A stretch of DNA of 64,000 bases. Origin: Dyella japonica DSM 16301 (GTDB taxonomy: Bacteria; Pseudomonadota; Gammaproteobacteria; Xanthomonadales; Rhodanobacteraceae). Position 1 is the stretch's first letter; the number at the start of each line of letters is the position of its first letter. Position numbers and translations under genes: made by a program. Positions 44,998-54,718 of the stretch are shown piece after piece. The notes beneath the pieces are model-generated. The model did not search any database. It had not been told where the DNA came from and saw nothing but the letters and a program-made list of their open reading frames with translations. The stretch is from NCBI RefSeq assembly GCF_001010355.1, contig NZ_JPLA01000020.1, forward strand, positions 63,014 to 127,013, read 5' to 3'.

Positions 44998-46734
44998 ATG
45001 TTGCGTCTTCGCCCGCTCACCCTCGCCCTCTGTCTGGCGCTTTGCGCCGCAGCCCACGCCGAAGACGCCCAGCCATCTACCCAGCCGGCGCTCACGGAGC
45101 AGACCCTCCACTCCGGCGGCCCGATGCCCGCCGAACAGCAGCGCGTGAACTTCGATCACGCCGAGCTGCATTTCACGGTGGATATCGCGCAGCAAAGCCT
45201 CGACGCCGACGCGCGCCTCAGCTTCAGCGCGCGCGAAGCGACCGACTCCTTGCTGCTCGATCTCGATCCGCATCTCGCCGTTTCGAAACTATCCGTCAAC
45301 GACAAGACATTGGCCAACGACAAGTGGAGCAATCCCGATGGCCGCCTGCGCATCGCACTGCCCAAGGCGCTAGCCAAGGGCGAAAAGGTGGTCGTCGATA
45401 TCCGCTATGGCGGCAAGCCGCATGTAGCCAAGAAAGCGCCGTGGGATGGCGGTTTCGTCTGGAGCCACACCGACGACGGCCAACCGTGGATCGCCACGGC
45501 GGTGGAAGGCGAAGGTTGCGATCTGTTCTGGCCGTGCATCGATCATCCGCAGGGCAAGCCCGACCTGGTGGATACCTATGTCACCGTGCCCAAGGCGCTG
45601 GCCGCGCCGGGCAATGGCGTGCTGGTCGACCTCAAGGAGCATGGCGACACGCACACCTACCACTGGCGCGCGAAACATCCGACCACCTATGCCATTTCGC
45701 TCAACATCGGCCCGTTCGAGGTGCTCAAGGGCGACTACCGCAGCCGCTACGGCAACACCATCCCGATGCAGATGTGGTATCTGCGCGGCCACGAGGCGCA
45801 GGCCAGGCAGCTGTTCGCCGAGTTCCCGCGCATGCTCGACTTCTTCGAGCGCCAGATTGGCCCCTACCCGTTTGGCGACGAGAAGATGGGCGTGGTGGAA
45901 ACGCCGCACCTGGGCATGGAACACCAGACCATCAACTCCTATGGCAACGGCTACCCGCGCGGCGAATACGGCTTCGACTGGCTGCTGCAACACGAGTTTT
46001 CGCATGAGTGGTTCGGCAACCAGATGACCAATGCCGACTGGGACGACATGTGGCTGCACGAGGGCTTCGGCACCTATATGCAGCCGCTGTACGGCCAGTA
46101 TCTCTACGGCGACATGCCGTATTTCTCGATGCTGCAGAACGAACGCAGCCAGGTGAAGAACGCCTATCCCATCGTCGCGGGGCGCAGTCAGTTCGAGGAA
46201 GACGTTTACGACGCGAAGCGCGGCCCGGGCAACGACATTTACGTCAAGGGCTCGCTGATGCTGCACACCTTGCGGCAGATGATCGGCGATGAGGCCTTCT
46301 TCGAAAGCATCCGCCGGCTGGTGTATGGACGCCCTGATCCCAAGCCCGGCAACTTCACGCCGCACTACGCGACCACGCACGATTACATCGAGATCGTGAA
46401 CCAGCTGAGCGGCCGCGATCTCAACTGGTTCTTCGACGTGTACCTGCGCGAAGCCGCGCTGCCGAAGCTGGAGACGCGCCAGGACGGCAACACGCTCACG
46501 CTGCACTGGCAGGTGCCGCACGACAAGCCCTTCCCGATGCCGGTCGAGGTGCAGGTGGGCGACAAGCTGCTGACCGTCCCCATGAACGGCGGCAACGCCA
46601 CCATCGCCGCGCCCGCCGGCGCGCTGGTGATCATTGATCCGCGCAGCAAGCTGCTGCGCGAGCTGCCGCATGTGGCTGAGTACCAGCAGTGGAGGAAGGA
46701 GCAGGCGGAGAAGAAGGCGAAGGGCGCGAAATAG
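44998..46734 (+). CDS. M1 family zinc aminopeptidase, exported
   Basis: 578 residues from ATG at 44998-45000 (the frame is open 23 codons upstream). The signal peptide is MLRLRPLTLALCLALCAAAHA. The exopeptidase motif reads GMEHQTINSYG (GxMEN-like, with His for Asn). The zinc site is HEFSHEWFGNQMTNADWDDMWLHEG (shown as HEFSH and the downstream Glu). The C-terminal domain is short. It is a periplasmic or secreted peptidase near the leukotriene-A4-hydrolase/PepN group. The 3-prime end is partly duplicated 51 bases downstream. Confidence 0.92.
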   Translation: MLRLRPLTLALCLALCAAAHAEDAQPSTQPALTEQTLHSGGPMPAEQQRVNFDHAELHFTVDIAQQSLDADARLSFSAREATDSLLLDLDPHLAVSKLSVNDKTLANDKWSNPDGRLRIALPKALAKGEKVVVDIRYGGKPHVAKKAPWDGGFVWSHTDDGQPWIATAVEGEGCDLFWPCIDHPQGKPDLVDTYVTVPKALAAPGNGVLVDLKEHGDTHTYHWRAKHPTTYAISLNIGPFEVLKGDYRSRYGNTIPMQMWYLRGHEAQARQLFAEFPRMLDFFERQIGPYPFGDEKMGVVETPHLGMEHQTINSYGNGYPRGEYGFDWLLQHEFSHEWFGNQMTNADWDDMWLHEGFGTYMQPLYGQYLYGDMPYFSMLQNERSQVKNAYPIVAGRSQFEEDVYDAKRGPGNDIYVKGSLMLHTLRQMIGDEAFFESIRRLVYGRPDPKPGNFTPHYATTHDYIEIVNQLSGRDLNWFFDVYLREAALPKLETRQDGNTLTLHWQVPHDKPFPMPVEVQVGDKLLTVPMNGGNATIAAPAGALVIIDPRSKLLRELPHVAEYQQWRKEQAEKKAKGAK

Positions 46735-46889
46735 TTTCTGCCGGAGCGCAACCTTGTGGGGAAAAAGGCAAAAGCCGCGAAGTAGTTTCTGCCGGAGCGC
46801 AACCTTGTGGGAGCGCACCCTGTGCGCGACTGCCACGCTGCGATGTTCCGCTCCGTAGGTTTGTCGCGCACAGGGTGCGCTCCCACAGG
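46715..46889. repeat. REP pair with duplicated gene tail
   Basis: The end of the M1 gene, GCGAAATAGTTTCTGCCGGA, recurs 51 bases later as GCGAAGTAGTTTCTGCCGGA, each followed by GCGCAACCTTGTGGG. The second copy runs into a REP pair: forward arm from 46805 and inverted arm 46863-46889. As at the HAD gene, the repeated block includes the coding tail and stop of the upstream gene. Confidence 0.85.
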
Positions 46890-46920
46890 AAAAGCGCGAC
46901 TGGGGTTGCTGAGACCCCAA

Positions 46921-46952
46921 AAGAAAAGGCGGCCCACAGGCCGCCTTTTCTT
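46921..46952. terminator. bidirectional terminator between M1 and S41 peptidase genes
   Basis: AAGAAAAGGCGGCC-CACA-GGCCGCCTTTTCTT is a perfect 14-bp stem with a 4-base loop and A/T flanks on both sides. It lies between convergent genes and should stop transcription from both. Confidence 0.93.
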
Positions 46953-46969
46953 CGTCAAACCCAAACCCG

Positions 46970-49231
46970 TCAGTGCGCCGCAGGCCCCTGCGGCTGCGCC
47001 TTCTCCGGTGCCGCAGCTGCCGTGGTGGCACTCATGTTCGAGTACTTGCCGCCATACGGCAGCACTTCGGCCGCCAGCTTGGCATCGCCCTTGATCAGGC
47101 CAGCCGCATCGAACAGGATGTGCGCCGTTTCGTCGAGCTGCGGATCGGCGGCCTTCTTGGCGTCCTTCTCCTGCTTCAGTTCGCTCTTGAGGCTGCGCTC
47201 GTTGGCGTTGAGGCCATCGTCCACTGCCAGGCTGTCATCGTCGTCGGCCGCATTGCCGTCGATCGCCTTGTGGCGGGCGCGGAAGTCGGCCTGGATGGCG
47301 TCCAGATCCTTGCGCTCGGTTTCGCGCTGGGCGAAGTTGAGCGAGATGGTGGTCTTGTCGCGCATCTTGCGGTACTGCGCCAGCTCGTCGAGCATCAGCT
47401 TCCAGCCCGGCGACTTCGCGGTGCGCGCGTCGTGCCGGGTCTGCAGTTGGTTCAAGTACGCCTTGAGGTCGGCCACCGGCTTGTAATCGGCCGCTGCGAT
47501 CTGCGTCCACGGCAGCGCGTTGTCGTAGGTCGACTCGCCGAAGTCCTTCTCATCACCGTTCTTGGGGAACTGGATGTCCGGCGTCACGCCCTTGAGCTGG
47601 GTGGAGCCGCCATTGATGCGGAAGAATTCCTGGATGGTCATCTTCAGCTCGCCGAACTGCGGCTTCTCGCTGTTGCTGCGAGTGAAACGGTCCAGGTCCA
47701 CCAGGTTCTGCACGGTGCCCTTGCCGAAGGTCGGCTGGCCGATGATCAGGCCACGGCCATAGTCCTGGATCGCCGCGGCAAAAATCTCCGAGGCCGAGGC
47801 CGAACCGCGATTGACCAGCACGGCCATCGGACCGCTCCAGGACATGCCCGGCTCGTCGTCGCCCTGCACCTGCACTTCGCCGCGTGCATCGCGCACCTGC
47901 ACCACCGGACCCTGGTCGATGAACAGACCAGTGAGCTCGTTGGCTTCGGCCAGCGAACCGCCGCCGTTGTTGCGCAGATCCATCACCACGCCTTCCACGC
48001 CCTCGGCCTTGAGCTCGCCGAGCAGCTTGGCCACGTCGCGGGTGGCGCTCTTGAAATCCTTGTCGCCTTCGCGGCGCGCGCCGAAATCGGAATAGAAGCT
48101 CGGCAGGTCGATCACGCCGATCTTGCGCGTGACGCCAGCGTCCTTGATCTCGATGACCTTCTTCTTGGCGGCCTGCTCTTCGATGCTGACCTTCTGGCGC
48201 ACCATGCTGACCAGCTCGTGCTTGCCGTCCACGCCCGCGTCGGCCGGGAGGATTTCCAGGCGCACGGTGGTGTCCTTCTTGCCGCGGATGCGCTTGACCA
48301 CGTCATCCACGCGCCAGCCGATCACGTCGACCATCGGGCCGCTGGTGCCTTCGCCGACGGCAACCACGCGGTCGCCCACGTGCACCTTGCCCGACTTGGC
48401 GGCCGGGCCGGCCGGCACGATCTCGCGGATGGCGGTGTACTCGTCGCGCGTCTGCAGCACGGCGCCGATGCCTTCCAGCGAGAGCTTCATGGAGATGTCG
48501 AAGTTCTCCGCCGCACGGGGGCCGAGGTAATCGGTGTGCGGGTCGGTGGACTCGGCATAGGAGTTCATGAAGGACTGGAACGCGTCCTCGCCGTCGAGCT
48601 GCTTCACGCGGTCGATGTAGCCGGCGTAGCGCTTGTCCAGCGTCTTGCGGATGTCGTCATCGCTCTTGCCGGCGAGCTTCAGGCGCAGCCAATCGTTCAT
48701 GGTGCGCTCGCGCCACAAGGTGTCGAGCTCGGCCTGGTCCTTGGGCCACTCGGCCTTCTTGCGATCGTAGTTGTAGCTCTCGTTGGTGGTCAGGTCGAAG
48801 CCCTGCTTGAGCAGGCTGCGCGCATAGGTCATGCGCTCGATCGCACGCGTGATGTACAGGTTGAACATCGAGAACGGACCGGCCAGGTCCTGGTTCCAGA
48901 TGGCATCGTCCATCTGCGTCTTCAGCGGCGCGAACTTGGCCAGGTCGGCCTGGGTGAAGAACACCTTCTCGCCGTCGAGGCTGTCGACATACGCCTTGTA
49001 GATCTTCTGCGACATCGCATCGTCGAGCGGCTTGGCGTCGTAATGGAAGCGCGTGAGGAAGCGGGCGGAAAGCTGCGCCGCCTGCGCCTGCGTGACGGAG
49101 GGCTTGAGCGGCAGCGTGGAGAACTTGCGCGGCGCGTTGTCACCGGCGAGATCGGCAGCGGACTGCGCGTGGACACCGACGCCGGTGACGGCAAGGGCAA
49201 GCAACAGGGCAAGCGAGGGGCGCAGTTTCAT
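46970..49231 (-). CDS. prc: carboxy-terminal processing (tail-specific) protease, S41
   Basis: 753 residues from ATG at 49229-49231, with signal peptide MKLRPSLALLLALAVTGVGV. The frame extends 182 codons further but overlaps lipA. An N-terminal helical domain precedes a PDZ domain (EGIGAVLQTRDEYTAIREIVPAGPAAKSG). The protease core has MDLRNNGGGSLAEA, the catalytic Ser in NRGSASASEIFAAA and Lys in PTFGKGTVQ. The C-terminal domain (DKTTISLNFAQRETER) is that of E. coli Prc. It is periplasmic, trims PBP precursors and degrades tagged proteins. It is the last gene of the envelope cluster. Confidence 0.93.
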   Translation of the reverse strand: MKLRPSLALLLALAVTGVGVHAQSAADLAGDNAPRKFSTLPLKPSVTQAQAAQLSARFLTRFHYDAKPLDDAMSQKIYKAYVDSLDGEKVFFTQADLAKFAPLKTQMDDAIWNQDLAGPFSMFNLYITRAIERMTYARSLLKQGFDLTTNESYNYDRKKAEWPKDQAELDTLWRERTMNDWLRLKLAGKSDDDIRKTLDKRYAGYIDRVKQLDGEDAFQSFMNSYAESTDPHTDYLGPRAAENFDISMKLSLEGIGAVLQTRDEYTAIREIVPAGPAAKSGKVHVGDRVVAVGEGTSGPMVDVIGWRVDDVVKRIRGKKDTTVRLEILPADAGVDGKHELVSMVRQKVSIEEQAAKKKVIEIKDAGVTRKIGVIDLPSFYSDFGARREGDKDFKSATRDVAKLLGELKAEGVEGVVMDLRNNGGGSLAEANELTGLFIDQGPVVQVRDARGEVQVQGDDEPGMSWSGPMAVLVNRGSASASEIFAAAIQDYGRGLIIGQPTFGKGTVQNLVDLDRFTRSNSEKPQFGELKMTIQEFFRINGGSTQLKGVTPDIQFPKNGDEKDFGESTYDNALPWTQIAAADYKPVADLKAYLNQLQTRHDARTAKSPGWKLMLDELAQYRKMRDKTTISLNFAQRETERKDLDAIQADFRARHKAIDGNAADDDDSLAVDDGLNANERSLKSELKQEKDAKKAADPQLDETAHILFDAAGLIKGDAKLAAEVLPYGGKYSNMSATTAAAAPEKAQPQGPAAH

Positions 49232-49248
49232 AGGGTCTCGGGAAGCTC

Positions 49249-50250
49249 TCAGGCGTGCTCGGTGACACCTGCGGCGTGAGCCTGCAGGTCTGCGTGATAG
49301 GACGAACGCACCAGCGGACCGGAGGCGACGTGATGGAAACCCATCGCTTCGCCCGCTTCGCGCAGTTCGTTGAACTCGTCCGGCGTCCAGTAACGGACCA
49401 CCGGGTGGTGATGCGGCGTGGGCTGCAGGTACTGGCCGATGGTGATCATGTCCACGTCGTGGGCGCGCAGGTCGCGCATGGTCTCGAGCACCTGCTCCAT
49501 CGTCTCGCCCAGGCCCAGCATGATGCCGGACTTGGTCGGCACCTCCGGATGCTGCGCCTTGAAGCGCTTGAGCAGGTCCAGCGACCACTGGTAATCCGCG
49601 CCCGGACGCACTTCGCGATACAGGTGCGGCACGGTTTCCAGGTTGTGGTTGAACACGTCCGGCGGGAAGTCCTTCAGCACTTCCAGCGCGCGCTCCATGC
49701 GGCCCTTGCCGCGGAAGTCGGGCGTGAGGATTTCGATCTTGATGTCCGGCGCGGCATGGCGCGTGGCGCGGATGCACGCGGCGAAATGCTCGGCGCCGCC
49801 GTCGCGGAGATCATCGCGATCCACCGAAGTGATCACCACGTACTTCAGGCGCATGTCGCGGATGGTCTCGGCCAGGCGCGCCGGTTCCAGCGGATCGGGC
49901 GCAGCCGGGCGGCCATGGGCCACGTCGCAGAACGAGCAGCGGCGCGTGCACACTTCACCGAGGATCATGAAGGTGGCGGTGCCCTTGCTGAAGCACTCGT
50001 GGATGTTCGGGCACGAAGCTTCTTCGCACACCGTCACCAGCGAGTTCTCGCGCAGGCGCGACTTCAGCTGCTGCACGGCGTTGCCCTGCGGCAGGCGCAC
50101 GCGGATCCAGCTCGGCTTGCGCAGCGTCGGCACATTGGTGTCGAAGCCGGCGCGGTTGAGGCCGATCTTGTCATTGCCCAACTGCTTCTCGACGCCGGTG
50201 GTGCCGACGACGCTGATGGGGATGACTTTGGAGGGGGACATTTCGCTCAT
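49249..50250 (-). CDS. lipA: lipoyl synthase
   Basis: 333 residues. The auxiliary cluster is [12 protein letters not shown] and the radical-SAM cluster [10 protein letters not shown]; the C-terminal RSSYHAD carries the Ser ligand of the auxiliary cluster. All residues for two 4Fe-4S clusters are present. It inserts two sulfurs into octanoyl groups on lipoyl domains. It follows lipB with 10 bases between. An alternative start three codons later (MSPSKVIP) cannot be excluded. Confidence 0.97.
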   Translation of the reverse strand: MSEMSPSKVIPISVVGTTGVEKQLGNDKIGLNRAGFDTNVPTLRKPSWIRVRLPQGNAVQQLKSRLRENSLVTVCEEASCPNIHECFSKGTATFMILGEVCTRRCSFCDVAHGRPAAPDPLEPARLAETIRDMRLKYVVITSVDRDDLRDGGAEHFAACIRATRHAAPDIKIEILTPDFRGKGRMERALEVLKDFPPDVFNHNLETVPHLYREVRPGADYQWSLDLLKRFKAQHPEVPTKSGIMLGLGETMEQVLETMRDLRAHDVDMITIGQYLQPTPHHHPVVRYWTPDEFNELREAGEAMGFHHVASGPLVRSSYHADLQAHAAGVTEHA

Positions 50251-50260
50251 GTAGGCAAGC

Positions 50261-50929
50261 TCAGACCGCTACGCGAGCGGGTAGTTCAGGGAGTATGGGG
50301 GGCGCCGCCTCGGCGACGAATCCGAACTGGCGGCAGAACTCCTCCACCAGGGCGTCCTCGACGTCCGACAGGCGCGACGGACCACCCAAGTCTAGCACCT
50401 GAGTGACGGCCAAACCCTTGTAGCCACAGGGATTGATGCGGTGGTACGGCTCAAGATCCATGTTCACGTTGAAGGCCAGGCCGTGAAAACTGCAGCCACG
50501 CCGCACGCGCAAGCCCAGCGCGGCCACCTTGGCCCCGGCCACGTAGACGCCCGGGGCGCCTTCCAGGCGCTCGGCGCCAATGTTCCAGTGGCCCATGGTG
50601 TCGATGATGGCCTGCTCGATCTTGTTGACCAGCTCGCGCACGCTGACCCCGGCGCGGCGCAGGTCGATCATCGGATAGCCGACGATCTGGCCGGGCCCGT
50701 GATAAGTCACCTGGCCGCCGCGATCCACGTGGATGACCGGGATATCGCCCGGCGCCAGCACGTGTTCGGTCTTGCCGGCCTGGCCGAGGGTGAACACAGG
50801 GTCGTGTTCCAGCAGCCACAGCTCGTCCGGGGTATCAGGCCCCCGGTTGTTGGTGAATTGGCTCATCGCCTCCCAGGTCGCCTCGTAGGGCTGGCGACCG
50901 AGACGACGAACTTTGAGCGGCAGGGACAT
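50261..50929 (-). CDS. lipB: octanoyl-ACP:protein octanoyltransferase
   Basis: 222 residues from ATG at 50927-50929 ([11 protein letters not shown]). The frame is open 16 codons upstream, with another ATG at 50954-50956. Motifs: [32 protein letters not shown] in parts, Lys in [12 protein letters not shown] and the catalytic Cys in [14 protein letters not shown]. It transfers octanoate from acyl carrier protein to lipoyl domains, the first step of lipoate synthesis. Order dacC-ybeD-lipB-lipA matches E. coli. Confidence 0.95.
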   Translation of the reverse strand: MSLPLKVRRLGRQPYEATWEAMSQFTNNRGPDTPDELWLLEHDPVFTLGQAGKTEHVLAPGDIPVIHVDRGGQVTYHGPGQIVGYPMIDLRRAGVSVRELVNKIEQAIIDTMGHWNIGAERLEGAPGVYVAGAKVAALGLRVRRGCSFHGLAFNVNMDLEPYHRINPCGYKGLAVTQVLDLGGPSRLSDVEDALVEEFCRQFGFVAEAAPPILPELPARVAV

Positions 50930-51053
50930 GGGGAATGGCCTGGGGACGGAGGTCATTATCTGCGGTCGTGAGACCACCCTTGCAAGGGCTGGAAGTCACT
51001 GGAAACCGGGCGGGCGCAGTGGCCCGCCAGGCTTGGGCGTCTCGACGCCGTCG

Positions 51054-51341
51054 TTACAGCGTGTACCGGATATCCGGGTCAGCCCGCAGCGAGGCATGTG
51101 CCTCGTCGTACTGCTCGCGCGACTCGGCGCGGAAGCTCACCGTCACCGAGATGAAGTTGCCTTCGCGCGAGTGGCGGTGCTTGACCGTCTCATGCAGCAC
51201 GTGCACGCCGATGCCTTCGAGGATCTGCGGCACGCGGGCCTGCAGATCCGCACTGGCGTTGCCCATGGCGGTGATCTCGAATTCGCCGGGGAACTGGAAG
51301 CCCTGGCCCTCTTGGGCCTCGATGGAGTCGATATCACGCAT
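51054..51341 (-). CDS. ybeD: YbeD family (DUF493) protein
   Basis: 95 residues from ATG at 51339-51341, preceded by GGGAGG with an 8-base gap; the frame is open 6 codons further. The fold pattern (FQFPGEFEITAMGNASADL, HSREGNFISVTVSFRAESREQYDEAH in parts) is that of DUF493, an ACT-like regulatory domain. Function unknown, though its place between dacC and lipB is conserved. It probably senses a small molecule or regulates lipoate synthesis. Confidence 0.93.
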   Translation of the reverse strand: MRDIDSIEAQEGQGFQFPGEFEITAMGNASADLQARVPQILEGIGVHVLHETVKHRHSREGNFISVTVSFRAESREQYDEAHASLRADPDIRYTL

Positions 51342-51355
51342 CAGTGCCACCTCCC

Positions 51356-52588
51356 TCACTTCTTCTCGTCAGGCTTCTTGTCGCTATGGAACCACAGCAT
51401 GATGCTGTCCCACAGGCGGCCGAAGAAGCCGGCCTGCGGCGCATCGGCCAGCGCCACCAGCGGCACGTTCTGCACCGGCTGGCCATCCAGCGTGACGCGC
51501 AGCGTGCCGACCTGCTGGCCCTTGGTGAACGGTGCCACCAGCGTTGCTGGCACGTCCAGCGTAGCCTGCAGCTTGTCGTAGTCGCCGCGCTTGACGGTGA
51601 CCAGCACGTTGTCGGCCACGCCCAGCGGCAGCTGGTTGGACTGACCCTTCCACAGACGCGGCATGGCCAGCGGCTTGCCGCCGTCATACAGCTTGTGCGT
51701 CTCATAGAAACGGAAACCGTAGCTCAGCAGCGCCATGGCGGCATCGGCACGGGACTTCTCGTTGGTCGAGCCCATCACGATGGCGATCATGCGCGAATCG
51801 CCCTGCTTGGCCGAGGCGGCCAGGCAGAAGCCCGCGGCAGCCGTGTGGCCGGTCTTGATGCCATCGACGGTGGGATCGCGCCACAGCAGCAGGTTGCGGT
51901 TGTGCTGCTTGATGCCGTTCCACTCGAAGTCCTTGATCGCCGAGATCGCATAGTCCTCGGGGAAATCGTGGATCAGCGCGCGCGACAGAATCGCGATGTC
52001 GCGTGCCGTGGAGTAGTGGTTGGCGATCGGATAACCCGACGCGTTCTGGAAATTGGTGTTGGTCATGCCCAGCTGCTTGGCATAACCGTTCATGAGGCCG
52101 GTGAAGGCCTGCTCCGAACCGGCGGTGTGTTCGGCCAGCGCAATGGCGGCGTCGTTGCCGGACTGGATGATCAGGCCGTACAGCAGGTCCTTCAGCGGCA
52201 CCTGGCTGTTGAGCTTGAGGAAGCTGGTGGAACCGTCGGTGCCCGCACCGCCGCCGCGCCACGCGTTCTCGCTGATGGTGACCGGGTCGTTCATGTGGAT
52301 CTTGCCGTTGGCCACCTCGGCCGATACCACGTAGTCGGTCATGATCTTGGTGATCGAGGCCGGCTCGACACGCGTGTCGGGTTCTTTCGAAGCGAGCACC
52401 TGGCCGGTGGCGTAATCCATCAGCACCCAGCTCTTGCCGTCCACATCCGGCGGCGGCGGCACCGGGGCCTCGGGCGTCACCGGACGCGGCACCGGAACGG
52501 GCTTGGGCGGGGTCTGCTGGGCAACGGCCGTGCCGACGACAAGGGCGGCCACGGCAAGCGAGGAGAGGGTACGGCGGATCAGGTTCAT
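51356..52588 (-). CDS. dacC: D-alanyl-D-alanine carboxypeptidase (PBP5/6)
   Basis: 410 residues. Signal peptide MNLIRRTLSSLAVAALVVGTAVA. Active-site motifs are all present: SxxK in EPASITKIM, SxN in IIQSGNDAAIAL and KTG in DGIKTGHTAAAGF. A C-terminal PBP5 domain is followed by a short amphipathic end (GRLWDSIMLWF) that docks to the membrane. It trims pentapeptide side chains of peptidoglycan. The symbol dacC or dacA cannot be told apart by sequence alone. Only 14 bases separate it from ybeD. Confidence 0.95.
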   Translation of the reverse strand: MNLIRRTLSSLAVAALVVGTAVAQQTPPKPVPVPRPVTPEAPVPPPPDVDGKSWVLMDYATGQVLASKEPDTRVEPASITKIMTDYVVSAEVANGKIHMNDPVTISENAWRGGGAGTDGSTSFLKLNSQVPLKDLLYGLIIQSGNDAAIALAEHTAGSEQAFTGLMNGYAKQLGMTNTNFQNASGYPIANHYSTARDIAILSRALIHDFPEDYAISAIKDFEWNGIKQHNRNLLLWRDPTVDGIKTGHTAAAGFCLAASAKQGDSRMIAIVMGSTNEKSRADAAMALLSYGFRFYETHKLYDGGKPLAMPRLWKGQSNQLPLGVADNVLVTVKRGDYDKLQATLDVPATLVAPFTKGQQVGTLRVTLDGQPVQNVPLVALADAPQAGFFGRLWDSIMLWFHSDKKPDEKK

Positions 52589-52647
52589 CGTTCGATTCGG
52601 TCCAATGGCTATCGCGGCGCGTGGGGCGCCGCAAGAATTTCAATACA

Positions 52648-53592
52648 TCAGTCTACCGCGACCTGCGGCCGGGGCAGCCCCATGCCTTCGATTCGCGTGG
52701 TCACATCGTCGGCCTGGTCGACGCTGGCAAGAGGGCCGACCCGCACGCGCCGGATATTGCGACCGTTGATTTGCGCATCCACCACCTGTACCGGCGCAAA
52801 ATTCGCCGATCGCAGCTGCTGCGCGACACGCTCGGCGTTGACCGTGTCGGAGAATGCGCCCACCTGCAGATAAATTCCTGGCCCCGGGCTGGCAGGTTTG
52901 GGCGGCGGCGGTGGCGGCGGCAGGGTCTGGGCGGTCAGCGGCTGCGAGGGATCGATCGCGCGTACTTCCACCAGCCCCGTGCCCTTGGGCCACACGCCGA
53001 TGCGCACGGCGGCGGCATAGGACAGGTCGATCACGCGGTTCTCGTGGAACGGACCGCGATCGTTGATGCGCACGATCACGCTCTTGCCGTTTTCCAGGTT
53101 GGTCACGCGCGCATAGCTGGGGATCGGCAGCGTCTTGTGCGCGGCGCTGAACTGGTACATGTCGTAGTCCTCGAGAGACGACGTCTTGTACCCGTGGAAC
53201 TTGTTGCCGTAGAACGAGGCGATGCCGCGCTCCACATAGCCATTGGGCGAGGCGAGCACGTTGTAGCTCTGGCCAAGCACGGTGTACGGCGACTTGTTGC
53301 CATACAGCGCGCGGGGCTCCACTTTCGGCACCGGCTCGGGCAGCTTGGCGATCACTTCCGGCGGCGGGCCTTCGGGCACGCTGTCGGTGTCGTCGCGATA
53401 GCGGCTGCTCTGCGGGCGGCTGGTGTCGTCATTGACGCCACCGCGCGACGACGAGGACGAGCCGCTGCTACCCGAGGAATAAGGCCCACGCGACGATCCG
53501 CTGGGGTGACTCGAGGAGGGACGGGTCTTGCCGCCACTGCAACCGGCCAGCAGCGCCATCAACAGAAGAGGCAGCGCGAGCCGCCAGGTCAT
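52648..53592 (-). CDS. rlpA: septal ring lytic transglycosylase RlpA
   Basis: 314 residues from ATG at 53590-53592, which overlaps the mltB stop (ATGA). The lipobox is LLAGC. A Ser/Gly/Arg-rich linker (about 25-70) is followed by the double-psi beta-barrel domain (ERGIASFYGNKFHGYKTSS, LPIPSYARVTNLENGKSVIVRINDRGPFHENRVIDLS in parts). The C-terminal SPOR domain (YLQVGAFSDTVNAERVAQQL) binds denuded glycan at septa. It cuts naked glycan strands during division. Confidence 0.95.
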   Translation of the reverse strand: MTWRLALPLLLMALLAGCSGGKTRPSSSHPSGSSRGPYSSGSSGSSSSSRGGVNDDTSRPQSSRYRDDTDSVPEGPPPEVIAKLPEPVPKVEPRALYGNKSPYTVLGQSYNVLASPNGYVERGIASFYGNKFHGYKTSSLEDYDMYQFSAAHKTLPIPSYARVTNLENGKSVIVRINDRGPFHENRVIDLSYAAAVRIGVWPKGTGLVEVRAIDPSQPLTAQTLPPPPPPPKPASPGPGIYLQVGAFSDTVNAERVAQQLRSANFAPVQVVDAQINGRNIRRVRVGPLASVDQADDVTTRIEGMGLPRPQVAVD

Positions 53593-54617
53593 TGCGTGGC
53601 ATCCATCCCGTTGTTCCCCTGGCCGTTGGCCCCTTGGGCAATCGCCTGCGCCAGCTGATGCACCGCCAGCGCGTAGAGCGGACTGCGGTTGTAGGTGGTG
53701 ATCACGTAGAAATTCTGGAAGGTGTACCAGTACTCCATGCCATCCGCGCCCTGCAGCGACTGCAGGCTGGTGGGCTGCCCGGGATTGAGCGACTGCACGG
53801 GCGCGTAGCCCCACGCTTCGAGCTGCTCGAGCGGCCATTGCGGTTTGGAGTCCTTGACGGTGATGGGCTTGGCGGCGCTGTCGGCCCGGGCAGGCGCGGC
53901 CACCAGGCCGCCGGTCTGCCAGCCGTGCTTGGCGAAGTAGTTGGCGACGCTGGCGAAGATGTCAGGCAGCGAGTTCTTCAGGTCGATGCGGCCGTCGCCA
54001 TCGGCGTCCACGCCGAAGTCGCGGATGCTCTCGGGCATGAACTGCCCCCAGCCCTGCGCACCCGCGTACGAACCGGTGAGCGTGTCGACGGGGCCGGCCA
54101 GATGGTTCTCCGGCAATTCCAGCAGCACCTTCAGCTGCTGGCGGAAATACGTGGCTCGCGGCGGGTAATACAAGCCCAGCGTCACCAGCGCATCGAGCAC
54201 CTTGTACTTGCCGGTGATGCGGCCGTAGGAGGTCTCCACGCCGACGATCGCCACGATGTACTCGGGCGGCACGCCGTACTGCTTGCCGATGCTGTCCAGC
54301 AAGGCGCGATGCTCGCGATAAAACGCGATGCCATCGTTGATGCGCTGGGGCGTCATGAAGATCGGCCGGTAATCCTTCCACGGCTTGGCCTCGGCCGGAC
54401 GGCTGATCGCATCGAGGATGCTCTGCTGCTTCTTCGCGCCATCCAGCAAGGCGTTGAGCGAGGCGCTGCTCTTGCCCGTATCGCGGGCCACTTCGCTGAC
54501 CAGCTGTTCCTGACCGGGATGGGTTTGGGCGAAGACCGGGCTGCATGCCGCGGCGAACAACAGGCCCAGCGTGGCGATAAGGCGACGAGTCGGGAGCGAC
54601 GCGGGAATCGAGGGCAT
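53589..54617 (-). CDS. mltB: lytic murein transglycosylase B
   Basis: 342 residues. A signal peptide ends near VFAQ; AAAC in it could be a weak lipobox. The SLT-like domain has the catalytic Glu in VAIVGVETSYGRITGKY, with YYPPRATYFRQQL and GSYAGAQGWGQFMPESIRDF downstream, typical of MltB. It cleaves peptidoglycan to anhydro-muropeptides. It is coupled to rlpA by a 4-base overlap and lies about 100 bases downstream of rodA. Confidence 0.94.
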   Translation of the reverse strand: MPSIPASLPTRRLIATLGLLFAAACSPVFAQTHPGQEQLVSEVARDTGKSSASLNALLDGAKKQQSILDAISRPAEAKPWKDYRPIFMTPQRINDGIAFYREHRALLDSIGKQYGVPPEYIVAIVGVETSYGRITGKYKVLDALVTLGLYYPPRATYFRQQLKVLLELPENHLAGPVDTLTGSYAGAQGWGQFMPESIRDFGVDADGDGRIDLKNSLPDIFASVANYFAKHGWQTGGLVAAPARADSAAKPITVKDSKPQWPLEQLEAWGYAPVQSLNPGQPTSLQSLQGADGMEYWYTFQNFYVITTYNRSPLYALAVHQLAQAIAQGANGQGNNGMDATQ

Positions 54618-54718
54618 GAATGACTTCGCTGTCGAAAACGGCTACGGCGCAAGCCTAGCATGCACGCCGGGGAAAACAGGCGTTTTCGCGACAACCCTGT
54701 GCGCGACGGGATGTGCCG

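Noticed and set aside
49232..49777. 182-codon upstream extension of prc
   Set aside because: It overlaps lipA in another frame and the real prc start has a signal peptide immediately after it.
54692..54707. Possible REP arm upstream of mltB (CAACCCTGTGCGCGAC)
   Set aside because: Only the distal part of the arm matches and there is no inverted partner; could be a decayed REP but too short to call.
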